Shown here piece after piece: positions 1 through 5,473 of a DNA stretch of 8,015 nucleotides. The notes below the pieces were generated by a model. The model did no database searches. It was not told the DNA's origin and saw only the letters and a program-made list of their open reading frames with translations. Origin of the DNA: Acidobacteriota bacterium (GTDB lineage: Bacteria; Acidobacteriota; Terriglobia; Terriglobales; Acidobacteriaceae); the NCBI GenBank assembly GCA_021809235.1, contig JAKBAG010000143.1, positions 1 to 8,015 on the forward strand, read 5' to 3'. Every line of letters begins with the position of its first letter. Position 1 is the stretch's first letter. The position numbers and the translations under genes were made by a program.

Positions 1-601
1 TCATGCTGGCGCCGGTGGTCAGGCGGGTATCCTCGGCGTGCTGGATGACGGGCAGGCCGTGGCGGGTGGCGGCAACGAGCACCTCGCGCATGATGTTATC
101 GCGCAGGATGGGATGGCCATCGTCGGTGACGGCAACGGCACCGGCGGCCTTGAGCGCAGCGTAGTCGTTGAGCTGTTCGCCCTTGAGCGCGCGGGTGGCC
201 GCGCCAATGGGAAAGACGCGGACGCTGGCATTGCGCTCTGGTGACAGCATCCAGCGGGTGATCTCCGGAGTGTCATTGGTGGGAACCGTATTGGGCATGG
301 CGGCCACGGCGGAGAAACCACCGGCGGCTGCGGCTGCGGTGCCCGTGGCAATCGTCTCCTTGTGCGTCTGACCCGGCTCGCGCAGGTGGACGTGAATGTC
401 GATGAGTCCGGGGGCGACGACAAGGCCGGTGGCATCCAGAGTGACGGCCTGCGCGGCCTCTTCCTGCGAAAGCCGGATGCGGCCAGGAGCGCCGATCTCG
501 GCCACGCGGCCGTCACGCAGCAGCAGGTCGCGCTTTTCGTCGATGCCGACGGCGGGGTCGATGAGGCGTCCGCCGCGGATGAGGGTGATAGGGGCGGTCA
601 T
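1..601 (-). CDS. pyrC: Dihydroorotase, N-terminal 200 residues (cut by window edge)
   Basis: Cyclises N-carbamoyl-L-aspartate to dihydroorotate, the third step of UMP synthesis, in the cytoplasm. The translated protein shows the type I dihydroorotase/amidohydrolase signature DIHVHLREPGQTHKE at residues 68-82, with zinc-ligand histidines H70 and H72. The substrate-contact segment MPNT is at 102-105, the TDDG aspartate region at 159-162 and the QHAED zinc-ligand histidine H188 near the edge. An N-terminal beta segment typical of the amidohydrolase fold (residues 1-60) precedes the barrel. The ATG lies in ATGA, overlapping the pyrB stop by four bases, so translation is probably coupled to pyrB; the same overlap fixes the start. 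The family is about 420-430 residues long, so more than half lies beyond base 1. The frame is intact. The family assignment is secure; catalytic competence of the unseen half is assumed. Confidence 0.96.
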   Translation of the reverse strand, partial: MTAPITLIRGGRLIDPAVGIDEKRDLLLRDGRVAEIGAPGRIRLSQEEAAQAVTLDATGLVVAPGLIDIHVHLREPGQTHKETIATGTAAAAAGGFSAVAAMPNTVPTNDTPEITRWMLSPERNASVRVFPIGAATRALKGEQLNDYAALKAAGAVAVTDDGHPILRDNIMREVLVAATRHGLPVIQHAEDTRLTTGASM

Positions 602-1650
602 TGGGCGGCTCCGGAACGGAATGTAGTGAGAGCACGCTCGACCAGCGCCATGCGAATGGCCACGCCGTTGCTGACCTGATCGAGAATGCGGGACTGGGGT
701 CCGTCAGCGACTTCGGCGGTCAGCTCAAGGCCGCGGATGATGGGACCAGGATGAAGCAGATGAGCCTTGGGCGCAAAGGAGGCCAGACGCTCGGCGGTGA
801 GCTGGTAGCGATTGCGATATTCGTCCAGATCCAGCTGCAGTCCGGCCAGTCGCTCAGCCTGAATGCGCAACATCATGACGATCTGGGAACTGGCAAGGGC
901 GCGCTCAAAGTCCCGCTCAATCTCAATGCCGGGGCCGATTTCCGAGGCCACGGCAGGCAACAGCGCCTCCGGTCCGCAAAGCAGGACGCGGGCACCGAGC
1001 CGGGGCAGCAGCAGCATATTGCTTCGGGCTACGCGGCTGTGGAGGATGTCGCCGGTGATGCTGACGGTGACGCCGTCCAGAGTGTGAGCATGAATCGACG
1101 TGCTGCCCGGCAGCAGGCACGCCAGAATGGTACGCAAATCCAGCAGGGCCTGCGAGGGATGCTCATGCATGCCGTCGCCGGCGTTGAGCACCGGCAGGCC
1201 GGTGACCCGCTCCAGAAGCCAGGGCGCGCCGGAGTTGGGATGGCGCAGCAGGATGGCTTCGGCGCCGAGAGCGCGCAGCGTGAGTCCGGTGTCCTTGAGA
1301 GATTCGCCTTTCTCGATGCTGGACGAGAGGCTGGAGACGAGTGTGGTGTCCGCACCCAGGGCCTTGGCGGCCAGTTCGAAGCTGGTGCGGGTGCGGGTGG
1401 AGGACTCATAGAAAAGCAGGGCAACCTTGCGCTTGGCCAGCCGCTGGGCGCGCTGCAGAGGGTCCTCTGCGGTCAGGAAACTGGCGCGGGCAAGGATGTG
1501 GCCGATCTGCTCCAGCGTGAGGTCGGCAACGCCAAGCACCGAGCCGGGATGGACCGGGGCATGAGTGGCAACGGCGGAAAAGGGCGCAGAGACCGGCAGG
1601 GCATCGGGCCGGTTGCGTGAGGCCTGAATGGATTGGCGCAGAGTGGTCAT
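598..1650 (-). CDS. pyrB: Aspartate carbamoyltransferase catalytic chain, with N-terminal extension
   Basis: Condenses carbamoyl phosphate with aspartate, the committed step of pyrimidine synthesis. The 350-residue protein carries the carbamoyl-phosphate loop SSTRTRTSFE (83-92), the KGES lysine segment (114-117), HPSQALLDL (164-172), GDILHSRVARSN (200-211) and MMLR (259-262). These are the landmarks of the ATCase branch rather than ornithine carbamoyltransferase. The fold proper begins near LGVADL (39-44), so about 35 residues of Ala/Pro/Ser-rich sequence precede it; ATCases are usually near 310 residues. The segment often written HPGPxNRG reads HPGPIIRG here (300-307). The chosen ATG has GGGAG four bases upstream. 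An in-frame ATG at 1719 and a GTG at 1539 lack a ribosome site. No regulatory pyrI gene is visible, and control is more likely through the upstream pyrR. The gene ends inside the pyrC start codon. Confidence 0.96.
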   Translation of the reverse strand: MTTLRQSIQASRNRPDALPVSAPFSAVATHAPVHPGSVLGVADLTLEQIGHILARASFLTAEDPLQRAQRLAKRKVALLFYESSTRTRTSFELAAKALGADTTLVSSLSSSIEKGESLKDTGLTLRALGAEAILLRHPNSGAPWLLERVTGLPVLNAGDGMHEHPSQALLDLRTILACLLPGSTSIHAHTLDGVTVSITGDILHSRVARSNMLLLPRLGARVLLCGPEALLPAVASEIGPGIEIERDFERALASSQIVMMLRIQAERLAGLQLDLDEYRNRYQLTAERLASFAPKAHLLHPGPIIRGLELTAEVADGPQSRILDQVSNGVAIRMALVERALTTFRSGAAQ

Positions 1651-1753
1651 ATAGCTCCCGTGACAGTGTAACCAGCGGGGCCGGATGCGTGCAGCGGAGC
1701 GTGGCAGAATGCGGGGCATGTTCGCGAGAGCAGGAACAGGCTCCGCACAGGAG
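1651..1753 (-). promoter_or_regulatory. pyrR-pyrB intercistronic region with nested inverted repeats
   Basis: These 103 bases separate pyrR from pyrB. A perfect 7-bp inverted repeat, GCGGAGC/GCTCCGC, has arms at 1694-1700 and 1740-1746. A small hairpin, ATGC-CCC-GCAT (1709-1719 on this strand), sits inside it. No T-run follows, so this is not a simple terminator. It could affect mRNA stability or relative pyrB expression. I could not find the PyrR-binding consensus known from Bacillus leaders in it. Its function is inferred from position only. Confidence 0.3.
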
Positions 1754-2317
1754 CTAATCGATGCGCTCAACCAGCAGGACCTGCTCGTCGTCATCGACCT
1801 CGCGGAATTTGACTTCGATGATCTCGCGGCTGCTAGTGGGCACGGCACGACCGACGTAGGTGGCCTCAATCGGCAGCTCGCGATGGCCGCGGTCAATGAG
1901 CACAGCAAGCTGGACGCGACGCGGACGGCCATGGTCAAAGAGCGCGTCGAGTGCGGCGCGGACAGTGCGGCCGGTGTAGAGGACATCGTCGCAGAGGATG
2001 ACGTCGCGGCCGTTGACGTCCATGGCCGGATCAACGGAACGGACGATAGGGCGCTCGTCGTGGGTGCTCAGGTCGTCGCGGTAAAACTGAATATCGAGGA
2101 CGCCGGTGGCGATGGGGTGCTTTTCAATGGAGGCGATGAGCGCAGCCAGGCGGTTGGCCAGGGGTACGCCCCGGCGCTTGATGCCGACTAGCATCAGGTT
2201 TTCACTGGCGTTGGTCTTTTCCACGATCTGGTGGGCCAGGCGGACGAGAGTTCGCTCAATCTCCGAGGCGGACAGCAGGCGGCCTTTTTCACGCAGTTGC
2301 GGGGAATGGATGCTCAT
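1754..2317 (-). CDS. pyrR: Bifunctional pyr operon regulator / uracil phosphoribosyltransferase
   Basis: PyrR binds pyr mRNA in response to UMP/UTP versus PRPP and, in many species, also converts uracil plus PRPP to UMP. The 187-residue protein matches the usual PyrR length (about 180). It shows the N-terminal LMLVGIKRRGVPLA segment (41-54), the IQFYRDDL segment (76-83) and the type I phosphoribosyltransferase PRPP loop VILCDDVLYTGRT (106-118). LIDRGHRELPI (140-150) and YVGRAVPTS (154-162) follow and are typical of PyrR. The ATG has AGGAG seven bases upstream, which decides the start over longer in-frame readings. It is the first gene of the pyr cluster, 103 bases before pyrB. A TACAAT -10-like element lies about 60 bases upstream. 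Whether regulation here is by attenuation or by blocking translation cannot be read from the sequence, because no consensus RNA target was found. Confidence 0.96.
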   Translation of the reverse strand: MSIHSPQLREKGRLLSASEIERTLVRLAHQIVEKTNASENLMLVGIKRRGVPLANRLAALIASIEKHPIATGVLDIQFYRDDLSTHDERPIVRSVDPAMDVNGRDVILCDDVLYTGRTVRAALDALFDHGRPRRVQLAVLIDRGHRELPIEATYVGRAVPTSSREIIEVKFREVDDDEQVLLVERID

Positions 2318-2377
2318 CGAATGACTCCTGAAAATGGCGCGCAAGAGCGGAAATGCTTCTGCGGACCTGTTTTGGCC

Positions 2378-2383
2378 ATTGTA
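2378..2383 (-). promoter_or_regulatory. Candidate -10 element for the pyr operon
   Basis: TACAAT on the minus strand is a good sigma-70-type -10 match. It would place the transcript start near 2371 and give pyrR a leader of about 54 bases. No good -35 is seen 16-18 bases upstream. A GGAGC/GCTCC inverted repeat (2392-2396 and 2406-2410) occupies that position instead. The leader holds no evident attenuator hairpin with a T-run. Confidence 0.35.
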
Positions 2384-2429
2384 GCCGGAAAGGAGCAGGG
2401 GCATCGCTCCAGACATGGGAATACGGAAC

Positions 2430-3149
2430 CTAGACGCGAGGTCGGCGACGCGCTGCAGGGAGCAGACGCGTACCCAGAACGCCGCCAAGAATGGCAAAAA
2501 GCAACAGCAGAGCCGCGGTAAAGAGAAAAGCAAAGAGCATGAATCCAGCGCGCCCCTGCGGCGAACCCAGAAACGAGGTCCAGAACTGGGTGATCTGCGC
2601 GGCGTCTGCCGCGGTGTAGCCGGGCTGGGAGGCCATCTGGTGATTGATCTCGGCGACCTGCTCCATAAGCCGCGCAACCAGGGCCGTCCACTCGGCATCG
2701 AGCTGCGGTCCCTGATGCAGGGGAAATCGCTGGAGCCAGAGGGCGAGACCGTTGACCAGCAGCGTAAGCCAGGAGGCAATCAGGCCGGTAAGAAAGCCGA
2801 TGCGCGCCCCCATGCCGAGCGTAATCCAGCCGGGACGGGCACGGCGGGCATAGAGGACGACCGCCCAGGCGGCAGCGGCCAGCATCCAGAGGATGGAAAG
2901 CGACTGGCCGATGGCCGAAAGACTGGAGCAGAGAAGTCCTGCAGGAATGCCAAGCAGGAGAGCGGCGTTGAGTGCCAGCCGCCAGGCGATACCCGTCTCC
3001 GGAGCGACGGTCAACACGCTGGCAGCGGCGAGGATCGGCTCCTCCGGTTGCGAAGCTGGCTCGCAGACAAGCTGAGCCATGCCACAGGCCGGGCAATAGC
3101 GATCGGTGTCGTGCAAGGATTCGCCGCAGCGAATGCAGACCGGGTTCAA
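2430..3149 (-). CDS. Zinc-ribbon multi-pass membrane protein of unknown function
   Basis: I do not recognise a named family. The 239-residue reading begins with a zinc ribbon of two knuckles, CIRC (5-8) and CPAC (19-22). A short polar linker follows, then about four hydrophobic helices (roughly 56-78, 84-101, 113-139 and 201-226). A soluble, mostly helical segment (about 145-198) lies between the third and fourth helices, and the tail ends in basic RRRPR. A cytoplasmic N-terminal ribbon tethered to the inner membrane is plausible. The start is the TTG at 3149, with AGGAG six bases upstream. A longer frame from a TTG at 3194 would add 15 residues but has no ribosome site. Neighbours are the pyr operon downstream (112-base gap) and a terminator upstream, so it probably has its own promoter and might read into pyrR. 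No catalytic motif is visible. Confidence 0.8.
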   Translation of the reverse strand: MNPVCIRCGESLHDTDRYCPACGMAQLVCEPASQPEEPILAAASVLTVAPETGIAWRLALNAALLLGIPAGLLCSSLSAIGQSLSILWMLAAAAWAVVLYARRARPGWITLGMGARIGFLTGLIASWLTLLVNGLALWLQRFPLHQGPQLDAEWTALVARLMEQVAEINHQMASQPGYTAADAAQITQFWTSFLGSPQGRAGFMLFAFLFTAALLLLFAILGGVLGTRLLPAARRRPRV

Positions 3150-3155
3150 GGGTTG

Positions 3156-3160
3156 CTCCT
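3156..3160 (-). promoter_or_regulatory. Ribosome binding site that sets a TTG start
   Basis: AGGAG lies six bases before the TTG at 3149, just ahead of the first zinc knuckle. No comparable site precedes the upstream in-frame TTG at 3194. This is the main reason for preferring the shorter zinc-ribbon protein. Confidence 0.6.
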
Positions 3161-3193
3161 GAAGAGCTTGGCGATACTCATGGCTCGATTTCA

Positions 3194-3222
3194 AGCTAAA
3201 TGGTTGCCGCGGAGCGAAGCAA
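3194..3222 (-). promoter_or_regulatory. Weak candidate promoter for the zinc-ribbon gene
   Basis: TTGCTT (3217-3222) and TTAGCT (3194-3199) on the minus strand are separated by 17 bases. Both boxes match the sigma-70 consensus only partly. If real, transcription would begin near 3187. That is inside the longer reading frame and about 38 bases before the TTG at 3149, in line with the shorter start. Confidence 0.22.
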
Positions 3223-3250
3223 ACGCCAGAGGGGATGGATCGACAGAAAA

Positions 3251-3284
3251 GAAAGACAGGACGCCGGATGGCGTCCTGTCTTTC
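3251..3284 (-). terminator. Intrinsic terminator of the glycine-zipper lipoprotein gene
   Basis: A perfect 15-bp inverted repeat, GAAAGACAGGACGCC and its complement, encloses a four-base loop (3266-3269). On the minus strand it is followed immediately by TTTTCTGT, and the last stem bases add TTTC before it. It begins 26 bases after the lipoprotein stop codon. Stem length, G+C-rich core and T-rich tail make a classical rho-independent terminator. On the plus strand the hairpin is not followed by a T-run, so it acts mainly on minus-strand transcripts. Confidence 0.9.
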
Positions 3285-3310
3285 CAGGCGCGGGTTGCGA
3301 GCGCCGACGG

Positions 3311-4063
3311 CTACTCGGTGATCTGGACAGCACGGTCAAGGTGGAAGGTAAGCAGGGTCTCCGCCGGTAGAACAATCTGCTTGTTCCCCGTGAAGGCGCT
3401 ACCGGCCGTGCCGGCACCACCGCCGACCAGACCGCCGATCAGCGCACCCTTGCCGCCGCCGGTCAGGCCGCCGATCAGCGCGCCCAGACCGGCACCGCCG
3501 CCGATCATCAGGGCGCTGCGCTTGCCTTTGCCCTTTTCCACCTTGTCAATGGTGCTGGAACGCACCGGGTAGCTGCCCCACTGGGTGTGGACGCGATCAA
3601 GCTGGACGGCAAGCAGAGCGCCTCCCTTGAAGCGGCCGAGTGGCTTGGCATCGATGACCGTGCCTTCGGCGCGGGAGCCACGCGGAATAATGACCTGGCC
3701 ATCGCTGCTCATGACGTCATCGGCAACGGTGGCGCTGAAGCTGTCTCCTGGCTGGCTGATCTTGGAGCCGAGATCGCTGTCCAGACGGACGCGGATGCGG
3801 CTGCCGGCAGGCAGCGTGACAACGGCCGGCGGCGGTGGCGGTGGTGCCGGTTGCGCGGCTGAACCGGGTGCTGCACCGGGAGCTGCGTTGGGAGCCGAGC
3901 CGGGTGCGGCGCCGTTAGCCTGATTTGCCGTAGACCCGGCGGCAGCCGAGCCGGAGGCCGTGGTACCGGCGGCAGGAGCCGATTTGGACTTGCAGCCAGC
4001 CACAGGCAGCAGCAGTGCAAGCACAAGAGCTGCCGGAAGAGTGAGTAAGCGATAGGTGGTCAT
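3311..4063 (-). CDS. Glycine-zipper lipoprotein of unknown function
   Basis: This 250-residue protein begins with a lipoprotein signal: basic/polar start, hydrophobic core (8-20) and a VAGC lipobox with C24 as the lipidated cysteine. Residues 25-80 are low-complexity Ala/Gly/Ser/Pro/Asn ending in a run of prolines, a likely periplasmic spacer. A compact beta-rich domain follows (about 83-175, with LPAGSRIRVRLDSDL, VIIPRGSRAEG and YPVRSS). A glycine zipper comes next (187-222), containing GALIGGL twice, 12 residues apart. The C-terminus VLPAETLLTFHLDRAV resembles the opening strand motif, so the beta domain may close around the zipper. Glycine zippers usually associate with membranes, so an envelope-structural role is plausible but not shown. 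The ATG has AGGAG eight bases upstream. The gene has its own candidate extended -10 and a strong terminator, so it is probably monocistronic or the end of a transcript from the 4780 gene. Confidence 0.85.
   Translation of the reverse strand: MTTYRLLTLPAALVLALLLPVAGCKSKSAPAAGTTASGSAAAGSTANQANGAAPGSAPNAAPGAAPGSAAQPAPPPPPPAVVTLPAGSRIRVRLDSDLGSKISQPGDSFSATVADDVMSSDGQVIIPRGSRAEGTVIDAKPLGRFKGGALLAVQLDRVHTQWGSYPVRSSTIDKVEKGKGKRSALMIGGGAGLGALIGGLTGGGKGALIGGLVGGGAGTAGSAFTGNKQIVLPAETLLTFHLDRAVQITE
3432..3481. repeat. Direct repeat encoding the duplicated GALIGG zipper unit
   Basis: The 14-mer CCGCCGATCAGCGC occurs at 3432-3445 and 3468-3481, 36 bases (12 codons) apart and in frame. It encodes part of the two GALIGGL units of the glycine zipper. 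Internal duplication of a zipper unit is the simplest explanation. Confidence 0.75.
3827..3913. repeat. Low-complexity Ala/Gly/Pro linker repeats
   Basis: This is an imperfect tandem repeat inside the glycine-zipper lipoprotein gene. Units of the form GAAPGSAP / NAAPGAAPGSA are followed by a seven-proline stretch. It codes for a flexible spacer between the lipid anchor and the folded domain. Such tracts often vary in length between strains. Confidence 0.65.
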
Positions 4064-4114
4064 GCGATGTTCTCCTGAAACGGGGGATTGCAGAGCTGGG
4101 ATTACTCCAGCGCA

Positions 4115-4123
4115 AGCATATCA
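4115..4123 (-). promoter_or_regulatory. Candidate extended -10 promoter of the glycine-zipper lipoprotein gene
   Basis: The minus strand reads TGATATGCT, an extended -10 (TG, one base, TATGCT). It would give a leader of about 45 bases ending at the AGGAG site. The -35 position (CCTGTT) is poor, which is usual for extended -10 promoters, and it lies within a 10-bp direct repeat. Confidence 0.38.
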
Positions 4124-4128
4124 CCGCG

Positions 4129-4147
4129 ACAGGGCGAAACAGGGCGA
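4129..4147. repeat. Direct repeat ACAGGGCGA, 10-bp period
   Basis: Two identical copies of ACAGGGCGA, at 4129-4137 and 4139-4147, are one helical turn apart. They cover the -35 region of the candidate promoter at 4115-4123. The spacing suits a dimeric regulator bound to one DNA face, but the repeat is short and chance is possible. Confidence 0.45.
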
Positions 4148-4165
4148 TACCGGATGAAAAGTCCG

Positions 4166-4780
4166 CTAGTCCGTCTGGTCGTTGCTGCCAGGCAAATCGA
4201 GCACGATCAGTCCGATATTCGTGCCGGAGCGACCGGATTTCTGGGTGTCCAGAGTGACCAGGTGCTGATGGCGCTGCGAGCCGGCCTTGAGAACCAGGGC
4301 ATGATCGCTGGAGTCCACGCGGGCAATGCTCTGGTCCCCGCTGCCGGAGCCGGTGCCATCCTTGCAGGTGAGTCCTTCGGCGGTTTTCGCTGGTGTGCCG
4401 ACCGGCTGTCCGTTCTGGCAGGTGAGTACGTCTCCGTAGCGCTTGAGCGCGTTCTGGTAATAGCCTTCCACCTTCGAGGACGTGTCCGAACTAAAGTAAT
4501 GCGCCGCTTTGACACGAAGCTGCCACTGACCGAAGCCCATGTGAACATCCGCGGACTGATTATCGCCGTCATCGTTGACGGGGGTAGCTCCCGGATAGAT
4601 GGGAAGGCCGATGTCAGCGGCTGAGGTCTTGTTGGTATTGACGTGCAGGCCGCCGAAGGGGGTGTCAATCTTCACGCTGTCATGCTTGCCGCTGTCATTG
4701 CTCTGGACGCGGCAGCCGGGCAGAGCCGCCAGACAGAGCAGCGTGGCAAGGGAAAGAAACCGGGATGGGCCTGTGGACAT
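4166..4780 (-). CDS. Putative lipoprotein of unknown function
   Basis: This 204-residue protein is not recognised as a named family. The signal peptide has a hydrophobic core (about 8-20) and a LPGC lipobox with C23 as the lipid site. After a charged stretch (24-38) comes a soluble periplasmic domain with IGLPIYPGATPV (57-68), then VHMGFGQWQLRVKAAHYFSSD (79-99). A likely helix SSKVEGYYQNALKRYGDV (101-118) follows, and CQNG and CKDG at C121 and C139 could form a disulfide. The second half is beta-rich and ends in a polar tail. The pattern of a pathway-like hydrophobic strand plus an amphipathic helix suggests a small binding domain; I cannot say for what. The ATG has a strong AGGAGG five bases upstream, and the gene diverges from ridA. 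No terminator separates it from the next lipoprotein gene 102 bases on, so read-through is possible. Confidence 0.8.
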   Translation of the reverse strand: MSTGPSRFLSLATLLCLAALPGCRVQSNDSGKHDSVKIDTPFGGLHVNTNKTSAADIGLPIYPGATPVNDDGDNQSADVHMGFGQWQLRVKAAHYFSSDTSSKVEGYYQNALKRYGDVLTCQNGQPVGTPAKTAEGLTCKDGTGSGSGDQSIARVDSSDHALVLKAGSQRHQHLVTLDTQKSGRSGTNIGLIVLDLPGSNDQTD

Positions 4781-4797
4781 GAGAGCCTCCTGCGGAT

Positions 4798-4823
4798 GCG
4801 GCATATGGCGGCAGGAATGCCGC
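4798..4823 (-). promoter_or_regulatory. Leader hairpin with two alternative pairings before the 4780 lipoprotein gene
   Basis: On the minus strand GCGGCAT (4817-4823) can pair with TGCCGC (4808-4813, four-base loop) or with ATGCCGC (4798-4804, 12-base loop). The nearer edge lies a few bases from the AGGAGG ribosome site. It may tune translation or mRNA stability, or form a protein-binding palindrome. No T-run follows, so it is not a terminator. Confidence 0.35.
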
Positions 4824-4914
4824 TTGCATGAGGGTACGCGATCTTGGGGAAATTTGTTCCTCCAGCTGTCAGCAAGGGCACAAATGGCTGCCGGTGGCAG
4901 GGATGGGCCGTGGG

Positions 4915-4920
4915 TAGAAT
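4915..4920 (+). promoter_or_regulatory. Candidate -10 element for ridA
   Basis: TAGAAT matches the -10 consensus at five of six positions. It would start transcription near 4927, about 34 bases before the ridA ATG. No -35 match is seen at the usual distance. It lies in the 180-base divergent gap between the lipoprotein gene and ridA. Confidence 0.3.
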
Positions 4921-4960
4921 GAGGGCAGAAGGATGGGGCTATTCCCACGAGGACTGACAG

Positions 4961-5353
4961 ATGCAGAAGACGGTGGTGAGCACGAACAGGGCACCGGCGG
5001 CAATTGGACCGTATGCGCAGGCCATTCGAGCAGGAGGCCTGCTGTTTGCCTCCGGCCAGATTCCGCTGGACCCGGCGACGCAGCAGGTGGTCGAAGGTGG
5101 CATTGAAGCGCAGACAACACGTGTGCTGGAGAACCTGAAGGCCATTGCGGAGGCCGCCGGTGGCAGCCTGGCCGATGCCGTGAAGGCGACGGTGTTTCTG
5201 CGGGACTTTGCGGATTTTGCCGCGATGAATGCGATCTATGCGCAATATCTGGCCGCCGATGGCATGACACCGCCGGCACGAACGACCGTGGAGGTGAGCC
5301 GGTTGCCAAAGGATGTGCGGATCGAGATCGACCTGGTACTGAGCCTGCGGTAG
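4961..5353 (+). CDS. ridA: RidA-family enamine/imine deaminase
   Basis: Hydrolyses reactive enamines/imines such as 2-aminoacrylate, formed by pyridoxal-phosphate dehydratases, so protecting PLP enzymes. It acts as a cytoplasmic trimer. The 130-residue protein has the full family length and signatures: AIGPYAQA (14-21), FASGQIPLDP (29-38), the NLKAIAEAAG helix (58-67), VFLRDFADFAAMN (78-90), PPARTTVEV (104-112) with the substrate-binding arginine R107, and VRIEIDLV (119-126) with E122. The presence of both Arg and Glu supports the active RidA subgroup rather than inactive Rid paralogues. The ATG has GAGGA seven bases upstream. It diverges from the lipoprotein gene. The DUF4145-like gene starts 120 bases downstream on the same strand, but nothing links the two functionally. 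Confidence 0.94.
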   Translation: MQKTVVSTNRAPAAIGPYAQAIRAGGLLFASGQIPLDPATQQVVEGGIEAQTTRVLENLKAIAEAAGGSLADAVKATVFLRDFADFAAMNAIYAQYLAADGMTPPARTTVEVSRLPKDVRIEIDLVLSLR

Positions 5354-5461
5354 CGGGCGCGGAGTTTTCCGATTCCGGTTTCTGTGCCGGCGCGGTTTCA
5401 CTCCTGCACGGCGGCAGCAAAGTTCCTGCATGGCGAGGGTCGCAAGTCGTTCAGCGATGGC

Positions 5462-5469
5462 TAGACTGG
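5462..5469 (+). promoter_or_regulatory. TAGACTGG motif six bases before a GTG start
   Basis: TAGACT resembles a -10 hexamer and ends six bases before the GTG at 5474, so transcription would begin at or next to the start codon. No Shine-Dalgarno sequence precedes that GTG. The same eight bases stand just before dnaB. A -35 match is not evident. Confidence 0.35.
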
Positions 5470-5473
5470 GGAT

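Noticed and set aside
601..1620. Long open frame on the plus strand opposite pyrB (339 codons)
   Set aside because: It is the antisense of a secure pyrB gene; the translation is Gly/Gln-rich with no recognisable motif, as expected for a shadow in GC-rich DNA.
1651..2034. Possible upstream extension of pyrB into pyrR
   Set aside because: The frame is open but overlaps the conserved end of pyrR; the ATG at 1650 has a ribosome site and already gives an over-long ATCase.
2415..3572. Plus-strand open frame of 385 codons across two minus-strand genes
   Set aside because: It runs through the zinc-ribbon gene, the terminator and the end of the lipoprotein gene; the composition is low-complexity and shadow-like.
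5354..5473. Possible terminator or small gene after ridA
   Set aside because: Only a 4-bp CCGG/CCGG match without T-run, and no credible short open frame with a ribosome site.
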